A DNA stretch of 64,000 bases from Solobacterium sp. (lineage in GTDB: Bacteria > Bacillota_I > Bacilli_A > Erysipelotrichales > Erysipelotrichaceae): assembly GCA_017941735.1 (NCBI GenBank), contig JAGAVW010000002.1, positions 1-64,000 on the forward strand, given 5' to 3'. Positions 25,532 through 34,634 of this stretch are shown here, in pieces. Every line of letters starts with the position of its first letter. The stretch's first letter is position 1. Below the pieces are notes generated by a model. It was not told the DNA's origin, made no database searches, and saw only the letters and a list, made by a program, of their open reading frames with translations. Position numbers and translations under genes: made by a program.

Positions 25532-26782
25532 ATGTTGCCAAAAGAAGGAAAATGGTTAGTGGCAGTATCAAGTGGCCCAGATTCCATGGCACTTTTTACT
25601 ATGTGTCTAAAAGAAGGATTGGAAATTGGGGTTGCGTTTGTGAATTATCACCAACGCAAACAAGCCGCTAACGAACAACAATACATAGAAGCTTTATGTA
25701 AAGAAAAAGAGATTCCACTTTATATCAAAGATGATCCTTTCACCTATACAGGAAACTTTGAAGCAGAAGCTCGTAAATATCGCTATCGCTTTTTTGCGGA
25801 AGTGGTAAAGGAATATGGCTATCAAGGGGTTTTATTGGGTCACCAACAAGATGACCACATTGAAACCTATTTGATGCAGAAGGAGAAAAACCTTTGTCCG
25901 CTTACTTATGGCTTACAAGAAGAGGCAGATTTATATGGTGTGCATTGTTTAAGACCACTTCTTAGGTATACAAAACAAGAATTACAGGATTATTGCGATA
26001 ATAACGGGGTACGATACTTTGTAGATCATACAAACGCGGAAAACCAATATACAAGAAATCGGATTCGCAATGAAGTATTAAGCAGCTATTCAAAGGAAGA
26101 TCGAGACACTATTCTCCGGGAAATAGAGGAAAAAAACGAAGAATTACGTGAAAATCGGGGAAAAGCACGCCATTTGATTCAAAATAACAGGGTACATATC
26201 GACGAATATCGCAAACAAGATGAAGTAATCCGTTCTTTTGTTTTACGCGAGCTTTTAGAAGAAAAAGAAAAACATCTTAGTTTAGATCATATCCAAGCAA
26301 TTGATGAAAATATTCTTAATCATCCTGATTTTGTGATTGAAGTGGATGATAAGGCAATTGTTCAAGAAAATGGCACCTTCTTTGTGCATCAATTTTTAGG
26401 TGCTTATGCCTATCAAGTAGAAAGTTTAGATGCGTTATATGCCCTTAAAGATCCACATTTTCTAGTAGAGGAAGGTCGCTTAGGTTTATATGGTGTGACA
26501 ATCGAAGCATCTGACTATCCTTTAACAGTGCGTAGTGTAAAAGAGGGGGATGAAATCTTAATGCGCTATGGCACAAAAAAAGTACATCGTTTCTTTGTGG
26601 ACCGGCATATTCCTTTATATTTACGCAAGGAATGGCCAGTGGTAGAAAACGCAAAAGGGGATATTATTCTGGTGCCTGGGCTTGGTTGTGATTGTTATCA
26701 TTTTTCTATTAAGCCTACCGTATCTGTGATACAATATCCTAATAGCGAAGGAGGGGCCAACGATGCTAGAAAAGGATATTAA
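25532..26782 (+). CDS. tilS: tRNA(Ile)-lysidine synthetase
   Basis: The 416-residue N-type ATP pyrophosphatase attaches lysine to C34 of the CAU-anticodon tRNA-Ile. The PP-loop is seen as VSSGPDSMALF (residues about 12-22), a variant of the common SGGxDS, followed by GHQQDDHIET and RPLLRYTKQELQDY, NQYTRNRIRNEVL and a C-terminal domain. The start is leaderless. Its 3' end overlaps hpt by 20 bases; tilS-hpt-ftsH is a conserved Bacillota cluster. Confidence 0.95.
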   Translation: MLPKEGKWLVAVSSGPDSMALFTMCLKEGLEIGVAFVNYHQRKQAANEQQYIEALCKEKEIPLYIKDDPFTYTGNFEAEARKYRYRFFAEVVKEYGYQGVLLGHQQDDHIETYLMQKEKNLCPLTYGLQEEADLYGVHCLRPLLRYTKQELQDYCDNNGVRYFVDHTNAENQYTRNRIRNEVLSSYSKEDRDTILREIEEKNEELRENRGKARHLIQNNRVHIDEYRKQDEVIRSFVLRELLEEKEKHLSLDHIQAIDENILNHPDFVIEVDDKAIVQENGTFFVHQFLGAYAYQVESLDALYALKDPHFLVEEGRLGLYGVTIEASDYPLTVRSVKEGDEILMRYGTKKVHRFFVDRHIPLYLRKEWPVVENAKGDIILVPGLGCDCYHFSIKPTVSVIQYPNSEGGANDARKGY

Positions 26783-27308
26783 AAAGGTACTCGTATCACA
26801 TGAAGAAATCGTGAAGCGTTGTGAAGAAATGGGAAAACAAATAACGCAAGATTATCAAGAGAATCCCCCACTTCTCGTTGGTTTATTAAGAGGGTCGGTG
26901 CCATTTTTGGCAGAACTCATCCAACATATTGATTTGGATGCACAATATGACTTCATGGATGTCACAAGCTATGAAGGAACGGAATCAATTGGTGATATCC
27001 GTATCCTTAAGGACTTGGATAGTTCGATTCAAGATAGAGATATTCTTCTTGTTGAAGATATTGTCGATACAGGAAAAACACTAAAAACCGTTTGTAAGAC
27101 ACTTTTAAATAAGGGTGCTAAATCGGTAAAGATTGCGACACTTTTGGATAAACCATCTCGTCGCGTCAATGAAATGAAAGCTGATTATATTGGCTTTACT
27201 GTAGAAAATGAATTCGTCGTAGGATACGGTATGGATTTTAATCAAAGATATCGTCTCTTACCTTACATAGGTGTATTAAAAGATGAATGTTATCAAGTAG
27301 TAGAATAA
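26763..27308 (+). CDS. hpt: Hypoxanthine phosphoribosyltransferase
   Basis: The 181-residue purine-salvage enzyme converts hypoxanthine (and usually guanine) to the nucleotide with PRPP. It has LLVGLLRGSVPFLAEL, the flexible-loop region VTSYEGT, the PRPP motif VEDIVDTGKTL (residues about 99-109) and the YIGFTVENEFVVGYGMD purine-binding segment. GGAGGGG lies before ATG 26763, which is inside the tilS coding sequence, so translation is likely coupled. ftsH follows after 11 bases. Confidence 0.97.
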   Translation: MLEKDIKKVLVSHEEIVKRCEEMGKQITQDYQENPPLLVGLLRGSVPFLAELIQHIDLDAQYDFMDVTSYEGTESIGDIRILKDLDSSIQDRDILLVEDIVDTGKTLKTVCKTLLNKGAKSVKIATLLDKPSRRVNEMKADYIGFTVENEFVVGYGMDFNQRYRLLPYIGVLKDECYQVVE

Positions 27309-27319
27309 GGAGTTAAACG

Positions 27320-29218
27320 ATGCAACAAAACAGAAGGGTTATTAACATCTTGCCTTATTTAATGGTTGTGCTTGCGTTAATCCTATTATTTGGAATGCAA
27401 AGCCCAACCGCATCTAAGGCATTAAGTTATACAGAACTACAAGAAGTCATTGCGGAAAAGGATGTCAAAGAATCCTTGATTTCCATTGGCTCTAATGTGG
27501 TATCTGTAAGTGGGAAGTACGAAGAAGGAGAAGGAGTTGTCCAATTCTCTTCAACCGTACCAGCAACCGAAAAAGAAATTGAATCTTTATTAACCAAATT
27601 AGAAAAATCAAAAATTAGTGTGGTCGATACGGATGAATCCAATCTCTTTTTGAACACATTAATTTCCTTAATTCCATTCGTATTTGTGGTTCTGATTGGC
27701 TTATGGATGATGAACCGTATGAGTGGAGCAGGAAGTGCCAACGCGCGTGCCTTTGAATTTGGAAAATCACGTGCACATCTAGAGACAAAGTCAAAAGTAC
27801 GGTTTACGGATGTAGCAGGGTGCGATGAAGAAAAGCAAGAAATGCAAGAAATCATCGACTACTTAAAATATCCAAAGAAATTCCAAACCATGGGTGCACG
27901 TATTCCTAAGGGTATCTTACTCGTAGGACATCCTGGTACCGGTAAAACCTTATTAGCAAAAGCGGTAGCGGGTGAAGCAAATGTTCCGTTCTATAGCATT
28001 TCCGGTTCCGACTTCGTTGAAATGTTTGTCGGTGTCGGGGCAAGCCGTGTACGTGACATGTTTAAGAAAGCCCAACAAACGGCACCTTGCATTATCTTCA
28101 TTGATGAAATTGATGCGGTTGGTCGTCAACGTGGTGCTGGTTTTGGTGGTGGTCACGATGAACGTGAGCAAACCTTAAACCAATTATTAGTAGAAATGGA
28201 TGGTATGCAGGAAAATAACGGTGTCGTTGTGATTGCTGCAAGTAACCGTCCAGACGTATTAGATCCTGCTTTATTACGTGCAGGCCGTTTCGATCGTCAA
28301 ATCACCGTTGCTTTACCAGACCGTAAAGGACGTAAAGCAATCTTGGAAGTACATGCACGCAATAAGCATTTAGCAAGCGATGTCGATTTAGATGGTTTAG
28401 CAAAACGCACACCTGGCTTTAGTGGGGCCGATTTAGAAAACGTATTAAATGAAGCAGCTATCTTAGCCGTGCGTGAAGGATTAAGTGAAATTCATACAGC
28501 ACAAGTCGATGAAGCAATTGATCGTGTCATGATGGGACCAGCAAAAACTAGTCGCACCTATGATGAAAAGACAAAGAAACTTGTGGCGTATCATGAATCT
28601 GGACATGCGATTATTGGCTTATATTTAGACAATGCAGTCGTGGTTCAAAAAGTAACCATCATCCCACGTGGACAAGCAGGTGGTTATAACCTCATGACAC
28701 CAAAAGATGAAAAGATGTTGAATACAAAGAATGATTTACTTGCGTCTATTACTTCTTATATGGGTGGACGTACAGCGGAAGAATTATTCTTTGATGATGT
28801 CACAACAGGCGCTGTGAATGACTTTGAAAGAGCCACAAACATTGCGCGTGATATGGTTACCCTTTATGGAATGAGTGATCTTGGTCCAATTAAATATGAT
28901 TCCGGTAGTGGAAACGTATTCTTAGGTCGTGATTATAATTCACCAAGTAATGTCTCTGGACAAGTCGCATTTGAGATTGACCAAGAAGTTCGTAAGATTG
29001 TGAATGAGTGTCATGCGAAAGCACGTGAGATTCTAGAAACACACCGTGTAGAATTAGAACGAATTGCGACGGCACTGATGGAATATGAAACATTAACGGC
29101 AGAACAAATCGAACGCGTCGTTAAAGGAGAAAGCATTGCGGAAGATTTTGTGGAGAAACAAAATCCTACACCAGTTGCTGAAGAAAAAGAAGAAGATACT
29201 CCAGCACAAGAAGCTTAA
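27320..29218 (+). CDS. ftsH: ATP-dependent zinc metalloprotease FtsH
   Basis: The 632-residue membrane AAA+ protease has two membrane helices (about 10-28 and 112-132), an extracytoplasmic domain between them, the AAA module and an M41 peptidase domain. Walker A reads GHPGTGKT, with His where most FtsH proteins have a second Pro; Walker B is [13 protein letters not shown] and the SRH is [11 protein letters not shown]. The zinc site is HESGH (about residue 425). The acidic C-terminal tail is typical. It degrades membrane and short-lived proteins. Confidence 0.98.
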   Translation: MQQNRRVINILPYLMVVLALILLFGMQSPTASKALSYTELQEVIAEKDVKESLISIGSNVVSVSGKYEEGEGVVQFSSTVPATEKEIESLLTKLEKSKISVVDTDESNLFLNTLISLIPFVFVVLIGLWMMNRMSGAGSANARAFEFGKSRAHLETKSKVRFTDVAGCDEEKQEMQEIIDYLKYPKKFQTMGARIPKGILLVGHPGTGKTLLAKAVAGEANVPFYSISGSDFVEMFVGVGASRVRDMFKKAQQTAPCIIFIDEIDAVGRQRGAGFGGGHDEREQTLNQLLVEMDGMQENNGVVVIAASNRPDVLDPALLRAGRFDRQITVALPDRKGRKAILEVHARNKHLASDVDLDGLAKRTPGFSGADLENVLNEAAILAVREGLSEIHTAQVDEAIDRVMMGPAKTSRTYDEKTKKLVAYHESGHAIIGLYLDNAVVVQKVTIIPRGQAGGYNLMTPKDEKMLNTKNDLLASITSYMGGRTAEELFFDDVTTGAVNDFERATNIARDMVTLYGMSDLGPIKYDSGSGNVFLGRDYNSPSNVSGQVAFEIDQEVRKIVNECHAKAREILETHRVELERIATALMEYETLTAEQIERVVKGESIAEDFVEKQNPTPVAEEKEEDTPAQEA

Positions 29219-29224
29219 AGAAAA

Positions 29225-29252
29225 GAAGGACGCAGATGCGTTCTTCCTTTTG
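29225..29252 (+). terminator. Intrinsic terminator after ftsH
   Basis: GAAGGACGCA (29225-29234) pairs with TGCGTTCTTC (29237-29246), with one wobble, followed by CTTTTG. It ends about ten bases before the next gene, so read-through may occur. Confidence 0.65.
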
Positions 29253-29263
29253 TAAGGAAGACA

Positions 29264-29656
29264 ATGGAAGACGAGAAAAAACAACTACGAGAGTTATTGA
29301 CGAGTATTTTTGCAGGACTTGCGGCCGGCATTTTTATGGCGACTATTTTGCTGTTTGTGATGAATCATTTTCAAATCTATTCCTTTTCTTCCCTTGCGTG
29401 GATTTTACTCGTCATCATTGGAATGCTTTTACCATGGTGTCTTGATTTCTTAAAAGACCGTGGCTTTTCTATATTGCGCATGGAACTAATCACGGTTGTG
29501 GTTTCCTTTGTGATAACATTTTTATATGTAGAAACCATCAGTCGTAATGCCCTAGCAAAGCAGAATTTAACGAATCTCATGTTAGTAGTACATGCATGCA
29601 GTTTTGTGGTTACCCTGGTGCGCACATGGTTCCTTGAAAGAAAGGATAGACAATGA
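29264..29656 (+). CDS. Small four-helix membrane protein, unknown function
   Basis: A 130-residue hydrophobic protein with about four membrane helices (about 12-33, 40-60, 70-92, 102-122) and charged ends (MEDEKKQLREL and LERKDRQ). No family was recognised. AAGGAAG precedes ATG 29264. Its stop overlaps the ATG of the GH2 gene by four bases (ATGA), so the two are translationally coupled. Confidence 0.7.
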   Translation: MEDEKKQLRELLTSIFAGLAAGIFMATILLFVMNHFQIYSFSSLAWILLVIIGMLLPWCLDFLKDRGFSILRMELITVVVSFVITFLYVETISRNALAKQNLTNLMLVVHACSFVVTLVRTWFLERKDRQ

Positions 29657-31380
29657 CATTGTTGAGTCCATGGGGTGAAACCCTCGATCCAAAAAATATC
29701 AAAACAGAATATCCTCGTATGCAATTACAACGAGATTCTTTTTTCTGTTTGAATGGGGAGTGGGAATTTCAAATCACCGATGGAAGTCAACCAGATCGTA
29801 ATACTGGTTGGGAGCGTATCCTTGTTCCTTTTGCATTAGGCTCAAAATTATCCGGTACAGATAAAACATTAAAACCAAATGAAACCTTATGGTATCGAAA
29901 AAAGTTTAACTATTACTTAACCAAAAACCGTGTCATTCTAAATTTTGAAGCAGTCGATCAATGTTGCACGGTTTATCTAAATGGATTACTTGTCGGAGGG
30001 CATGAAGGTGGATATGCACCATTTGAAATTGATATCAGTAATGCGATTAAACAAGAGAATGAATTGATTGTGCGTGTCACGGACCAAAGTGATCAAGGCA
30101 ATTATGCCTATGGAAAACAAAAGATGGAACATGGAGGAATGTGGTATACACCAAGCGCTGGAATCTGGCAAACGGTATGGATTGAAGAACTCAAACCAGC
30201 ATCCGTCATGGATATTAAAATCACACCGGATTTAGATACGAAAAAAGTATATGTACATATGACCGGTGGATTTACCCAAGCCGTCTTATCGGTTTTTGAA
30301 AATCGGAAGCTCGTGCATCGAGGCATTACGGTTGAAAAAGAATATGTCATTCCACTTGATGAAGTCCATGAATGGTCACCAGAAGATCCTTTTCTTTATG
30401 ACCTCTATGTGGAAACAGAAGAAGAAACCATTAAGAGTTATTTTGGGATGCGTAAAGTATCCATTCATACAAGCTACGATGGACATGCGCGTTTCTTACT
30501 AAACAATCGTCCTTACTTCTTAAGTGGCTTATTAGACCAAGGGTATAGTGTGGATGGCTTATTGACTTATCCTAGTGAAGAAGCGATGGAATATGAAATT
30601 CAGACCATCAAAGAAATGGGCTTCAATTGTTTAAGAAAACATGTGAAACAAGAAGCACGGCGATGGTATTACCTTTGTGATAAATATGGAATTTTGGTTA
30701 TGCAGGATATGCCAAATGGAGGAGGACCCTATGCGTTCCCATTTGTGGCAGTCAAACCTAATCTTGGGTTTAAAAAAGCAAAGGATTCGGATTATGAAAA
30801 ATTTGGGCGTAGTAATGCGGAAGGAAGAGAAATCTATTATCGCGAACTTGACCAAATGTTAGATACACTTTATAACAATCCATGCATTTTTGCCTGGGTA
30901 CCATTCAATGAAGGATGGGGACAGTTTGATAGTGCGGAAGTCACAAAGCATATTAAGAACTATGATACAACGCGCTTAGTGGATTCTGCGAGTGGTTGGT
31001 ATGACCAAGGAGCAGGCGATTTTAATAGCCAACATGTCTACTTCACTCCATTTAAAGTAAAAAAGGAAGACCATCGTCCCTTATTACTGAGCGAGTTTGG
31101 TGGTTATGCCTATTTAGAGTGGGGTCATAGTGAAGCGGAGAAACTCTATGGTTATAAAAAATATACGGATAAGATTGAACTCAATGATGCAATCTTCCGT
31201 GCTTATGAACAACAAATCCTACCAGCTATTGAAAAGGGACTTTGTGGGTGTATCTATACCCAAGTAAGTGATGTGGAAGATGAATGCAACGGGCTTTTTA
31301 CTGCCGACCGACGCATTCTAAAAATTGATGCGAAAAAGATGAAAAAGATAAATGCGAAATGCATTGGGAGTTTGAAATGA
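29653..31380 (+). CDS. Glycoside hydrolase family 2 protein
   Basis: The 575-residue intracellular GH2 enzyme has an N-terminal sugar-binding jelly roll (LNGEWEFQITDG, LWYRKKF), an immunoglobulin-like middle domain and a C-terminal TIM barrel. The acid/base Glu is E420 in WVPFNEGWG and the nucleophile E481 in LLLSEFGGYA. There is no signal peptide. The family includes beta-galactosidases, glucuronidases and mannosidases; the shortness and barrel loops do not identify the substrate. It overlaps both neighbours by four bases, inside a housekeeping cluster. Confidence 0.88.
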   Translation: MTLLSPWGETLDPKNIKTEYPRMQLQRDSFFCLNGEWEFQITDGSQPDRNTGWERILVPFALGSKLSGTDKTLKPNETLWYRKKFNYYLTKNRVILNFEAVDQCCTVYLNGLLVGGHEGGYAPFEIDISNAIKQENELIVRVTDQSDQGNYAYGKQKMEHGGMWYTPSAGIWQTVWIEELKPASVMDIKITPDLDTKKVYVHMTGGFTQAVLSVFENRKLVHRGITVEKEYVIPLDEVHEWSPEDPFLYDLYVETEEETIKSYFGMRKVSIHTSYDGHARFLLNNRPYFLSGLLDQGYSVDGLLTYPSEEAMEYEIQTIKEMGFNCLRKHVKQEARRWYYLCDKYGILVMQDMPNGGGPYAFPFVAVKPNLGFKKAKDSDYEKFGRSNAEGREIYYRELDQMLDTLYNNPCIFAWVPFNEGWGQFDSAEVTKHIKNYDTTRLVDSASGWYDQGAGDFNSQHVYFTPFKVKKEDHRPLLLSEFGGYAYLEWGHSEAEKLYGYKKYTDKIELNDAIFRAYEQQILPAIEKGLCGCIYTQVSDVEDECNGLFTADRRILKIDAKKMKKINAKCIGSLK

Positions 31381-32288
31381 GTCAAGATAAAGTGGTCATT
31401 GCAGAAGCACTTAACGGAAATGTACGGATTCGAATTGCCTCCACAACTAATCTTGTTGAAAAGGCACGACAAGTCCATGATTGTTTTCCAACAAGTTGTG
31501 CAGCATTAGGTCGTGTGTTAACAGCCAATGCGATTATGGCAAGTGAATTAAAAGATGAAAACGCAAGATGTGTTTCAACGGTAAACGGAAGAGGGCCAGC
31601 AGGTACGATTGTTGCCCAAGCCAATGGGAAATTAGAAGTGCGTGGTTTTATTGGCGATCCTTCTTTGTATTATTTAAACCAAGAAACACAAAAATTAGAT
31701 GTGGGTCGTATTGTCGGGACAAATGGAACATTAACCGTCACAAAAGACTTAGGCTTAAAAGAACCTTTTACAGGTGTTGTTGAATTGCAAAGTGGAGAAA
31801 TTGGCGAAGACTATGCCTATTACTTTGCGATAAGTGAACAGATACCTTCTCTAGTCTCAGTAGGCGTATTAGTGAATCCAGATTATTCTGTGCGTGCTGC
31901 AGGTGGACTTGTGATTCAACTTTTACCAAATGCTTCTGAAGAAGTCATTGAAAAGGTAGAAGCGATTAGAAAAAATATGAAACCAATATCCACCTATATT
32001 GATGAAGGCAAAACACCAGAAGAAATTATTCATACATTATTCCAAGATGCCAATGTCTTAGATGAAAGAGAAATCCAATGGCATTGTGATTGTTCGAAAG
32101 ATCATTTCGCACGTGCACTTACTCTCATTCAAAAAGAAGAGATTGAAGCGATGATTGAAGAAGACCATGGGGCAGAAGTGACATGCCAATATTGTGGGAA
32201 CCAATATCAATTTAATGAAGAGGAACTCAAAGAAATATTAGAGAAAGCAAAACATGTTGAAAATCGGAAACGTCTTACTCAAGAATAA
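31377..32288 (+). CDS. hslO: Redox-regulated chaperone Hsp33
   Basis: The 303-residue chaperone is activated by oxidative unfolding. The C-terminal zinc switch has the four cysteines as CDC (about residue 238) and CQYC (about residue 271), and the N-terminal domain has ASTTNLVEKARQVHDCFPTS (split: STTNLVEKAR) and VNGRGPAGTIVAQA. ATG 31377 overlaps the GH2 TGA. The dusB start lies inside its 3' end. ftsH-hslO-dusB order is conserved in Bacillota; the GH2 pair is an insertion into it. Confidence 0.97.
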   Translation: MSQDKVVIAEALNGNVRIRIASTTNLVEKARQVHDCFPTSCAALGRVLTANAIMASELKDENARCVSTVNGRGPAGTIVAQANGKLEVRGFIGDPSLYYLNQETQKLDVGRIVGTNGTLTVTKDLGLKEPFTGVVELQSGEIGEDYAYYFAISEQIPSLVSVGVLVNPDYSVRAAGGLVIQLLPNASEEVIEKVEAIRKNMKPISTYIDEGKTPEEIIHTLFQDANVLDEREIQWHCDCSKDHFARALTLIQKEEIEAMIEEDHGAEVTCQYCGNQYQFNEEELKEILEKAKHVENRKRLTQE

Positions 32289-33243
32289 AGTGATTGCGGC
32301 GCCTCTAGCAGGCATCTCAAATCCTGTGTATCGAAAAATGTGCCATGATTATGGCGCATCTTTATGTGTGTCAGAAATGATTAGTGATAAAGCATTGCAC
32401 TATCAAAATAGAAAGACACAAGATATGTGTGCAGTATTAGAACAAGAGCATCCAGTTTCCTTACAATTGTTTGGCGCAGATACGGAAACGATGGGGGAGG
32501 CAAGTGCGTACCTAAGTACGCATACGACATGCGATATCATTGATATTAATATGGGATGTCCGGTTACCAAGGTGATTAAAGCCCATGCGGGTAGTGATTT
32601 ATTGCGAAATCCAGATTTAGCAATTGCCATCGCAAAAAGTGTTGTCGAACATACCGATCGGCCTGTTACCGTTAAGATGCGAGCAGGATGGGATCAAGCA
32701 CATATCAACTGTGTTGAAATTGCAAAAGGATTAGAAGCAGTTGGCGTATCAGCAATTGCGATTCATGGACGTACAAAAAACCAAATGTATGAAGGACAAG
32801 TGAATTTAGAATATATCAAAATGGTAAAAGAAGCAGTTAATATACCTGTCATTGGCAATGGGGATATTCGTAGTGTAGAAGACGCAAAACGCATGTTAAA
32901 GGAAACGGGTTGTGATGCAATTATGGTAGGTAGAGGTTTATTAGGCCGACCCTTCTTTATCCAAGAACTTGTTGCGGGTTTAGAAGGAAAAGCTTATGAA
33001 GAACCGAATTATCAAACACGTATTATGCTCGCTAAACAATACGCAAAAGAGCTATGTGATTACGAAGGGGAATATCCAGGAATTCATATGATGCGTAGTA
33101 TGGGAACGTGGTATATTGCTGGCTTACCACATTCTGCAAAATATAAAAATAAACTCTCGCAAGTGGAGAGTTTAGAAGAATTCAACGGGCTATTAGATAC
33201 CTATCAAACACTCCTCAATTCTTTAGAGGATGATGGTAGATAA
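32254..33243 (+). CDS. dusB: tRNA-dihydrouridine synthase (DusB type)
   Basis: The 329-residue FMN enzyme reduces uridines in the tRNA D-loop. It has VIAAPLAGISNPVYRKM, the active-site Cys in DINMGCPVTKV (about residue 101), the HGRTKNQMYEG loop and the FMN phosphate site IPVIGNGDIRS with GCDAIMVGRGLLGRPF. ATG 32254 lies 35 bases inside hslO. The last 21 bases overlap the convergent AEC transporter gene. A decayed second dusB copy lies at 35752-36258. Confidence 0.96.
   Translation: MLKIGNVLLKNKVIAAPLAGISNPVYRKMCHDYGASLCVSEMISDKALHYQNRKTQDMCAVLEQEHPVSLQLFGADTETMGEASAYLSTHTTCDIIDINMGCPVTKVIKAHAGSDLLRNPDLAIAIAKSVVEHTDRPVTVKMRAGWDQAHINCVEIAKGLEAVGVSAIAIHGRTKNQMYEGQVNLEYIKMVKEAVNIPVIGNGDIRSVEDAKRMLKETGCDAIMVGRGLLGRPFFIQELVAGLEGKAYEEPNYQTRIMLAKQYAKELCDYEGEYPGIHMMRSMGTWYIAGLPHSAKYKNKLSQVESLEEFNGLLDTYQTLLNSLEDDGR
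33138..33172 (-). terminator. Terminator of the AEC transporter located inside dusB
   Basis: Read on the minus strand, AACTCTC (33172-33166) pairs with GAGAGTT (33158-33152) around a 7-base loop and is followed by TATTTTTATATTTT. It is about 50 bases past the transporter stop, within dusB coding sequence. Confidence 0.7.
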
Positions 33244-34137
33244 ATAAAGAATAAAAGGTAATGTTAATAAACACAGCAGTGTACTAATACAAACTGTTTC
33301 TACAGCGAGTTTATAATCCGAGTCATAATAGCTCGCTAGTATCGCAATATTAGAACCAACCGGACAAGCCGTCGTTAAGAAGATGGCTTGTTTCATTAAT
33401 GTATTACCAATGGGAATAAAGCGGAACAAAACAAGGGTGACAAGTGGAATCAATAATAAACGAACCACACATAAGAAATATAAGGAAGGTTTTTTAATCA
33501 TCGCAATGACATCGCTTTGAGCAAGATATACACCACAAAGAATTAAGGCAAGCGGAAGATTGAGGCCTGTAGTTGCTTCAAAGATGGAGTCAATTAAAGG
33601 GACGCGAGGAATGTTTAAAAAGAATAAAAGTAAGCCAATAATTACCGCAATCACAACAGGGTTATGAATAACCTTTTTTAAAGACATCGTACTTGCATCC
33701 CCCGTCAACATATAAACCCCTAAAGTAAACTGCAAGGTATTCACAAAAATTAACATCATTGAGATATAGAATACGGCTCCATCTCCAAAGGTTGCTTGAA
33801 TCATAGGAATACCAATGACCCCAATGTTTCCAAATGTAGCCGCAAAACGCATGATGGGATTATTCTTTTTATAGATAAGCATCGAAACAATAATGGCAAC
33901 ACACATACCAACTATCGTGAGCAATGTAGAGTGCAATAAGTCTTGAACATTCTCAGGGGTGCGCTTTAGCCAAAGAGAACTAATCACGAGTAAAGGCAGA
34001 ATCAAATGCACAATAATTTGCTTGATATCTTCTGCTCCTTGATCTGTAATATAGCCTCTTTTATAGAATACAAACCCAATGACCATCATCACAAACATGA
34101 TGATAATTTGTCGTAACAATAACAATACGATTTCCAT
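33223..34137 (-). CDS. AEC family transporter (copy 1)
   Basis: This 304-residue auxin-efflux-carrier family protein has about ten membrane helices in two inverted halves. Family hallmarks are the GFVFYKRGYIT N-terminal loop, FAATFGNIGVIGIPMI in helix 4 (the broken-helix site) and TACPVGSNIAILA in helix 9. Members move organic acids or other small anions; no substrate is evident. It is predicted leaderless and diverges from the small HD gene. It is a distant paralogue of the transporter at 36260. Confidence 0.87.
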   Translation of the reverse strand: MEIVLLLLRQIIIMFVMMVIGFVFYKRGYITDQGAEDIKQIIVHLILPLLVISSLWLKRTPENVQDLLHSTLLTIVGMCVAIIVSMLIYKKNNPIMRFAATFGNIGVIGIPMIQATFGDGAVFYISMMLIFVNTLQFTLGVYMLTGDASTMSLKKVIHNPVVIAVIIGLLLFFLNIPRVPLIDSIFEATTGLNLPLALILCGVYLAQSDVIAMIKKPSLYFLCVVRLLLIPLVTLVLFRFIPIGNTLMKQAIFLTTACPVGSNIAILASYYDSDYKLAVETVCISTLLCLLTLPFILYLSTIIL

Positions 34138-34143
34138 AGTTTC

Positions 34144-34149
34144 ATCATA
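34144..34149 (-). promoter_or_regulatory. Leaderless -10 box of AEC transporter 1
   Basis: TATGAT on the minus strand ends exactly six bases before the ATG at 34137. No Shine-Dalgarno is seen; the -35 is weak. Confidence 0.6.
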
Positions 34150-34180
34150 AGCGAAACGAATTGAAAAGGGAAGAATGCGT

Positions 34181-34186
34181 TATAAT
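34181..34186 (+). promoter_or_regulatory. Leaderless -10 box of the small HD gene
   Basis: A perfect TATAAT ends seven bases before ATG 34194. No Shine-Dalgarno is present, and an upstream in-frame start at 34161 would lie before the promoter. Confidence 0.7.
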
Positions 34187-34193
34187 AGAAACG

Positions 34194-34634
34194 ATGATTT
34201 ATACCAAACAAATTAAAAAGGCAATCAAGATCGCCTTTGATGCCCATGAAAAGCAAAAAGATAAAGCAGGTTTGCCTTATATTCTGCACCCCATTCACTT
34301 AGCAGAACAAATGGATACAGAAGAAGAAATCATCGTGGCATTCCTACATGATGTAGTTGAAGATTCTTCTTATACATTCGAAGATTTAGAAAGTTTTGGC
34401 TTTTCGAAAGAAGTGATGGATGCTTTGAAATTATTGACACATGCGGAGAGTATTCCGTATAGAAAGTATATAGAGGAGATCAAAACAAACCCCTTAGCAC
34501 GCAAGGTCAAATTAGCAGATCTTGCCCATAACAGTGAGATCTCGCGTATTGAAAATCCAACCCAAAAAGATTATGAACGGATTCAAAAATATGCAGAAGC
34601 TATACAGGTATTACAAGGAGAAAAAGAAGTATGA
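34194..34634 (+). CDS. Small HD-domain hydrolase (SpoT/MESH1-like)
   Basis: The 146-residue protein consists of a single HD domain of the RelA/SpoT hydrolase type: AFDAHEKQKDKAGLPYILHPIHLA, the HD pair in VAFLHDVVEDS (about residues 54-64) and VKLADLAHNSE (about 105-115). It has no synthetase or ACT domain. It may hydrolyse (p)ppGpp or a related nucleotide, as small alarmone hydrolases do, but this is inferred. It is predicted leaderless and overlaps the next gene by four bases (ATGA). Confidence 0.82.
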   Translation: MIYTKQIKKAIKIAFDAHEKQKDKAGLPYILHPIHLAEQMDTEEEIIVAFLHDVVEDSSYTFEDLESFGFSKEVMDALKLLTHAESIPYRKYIEEIKTNPLARKVKLADLAHNSEISRIENPTQKDYERIQKYAEAIQVLQGEKEV

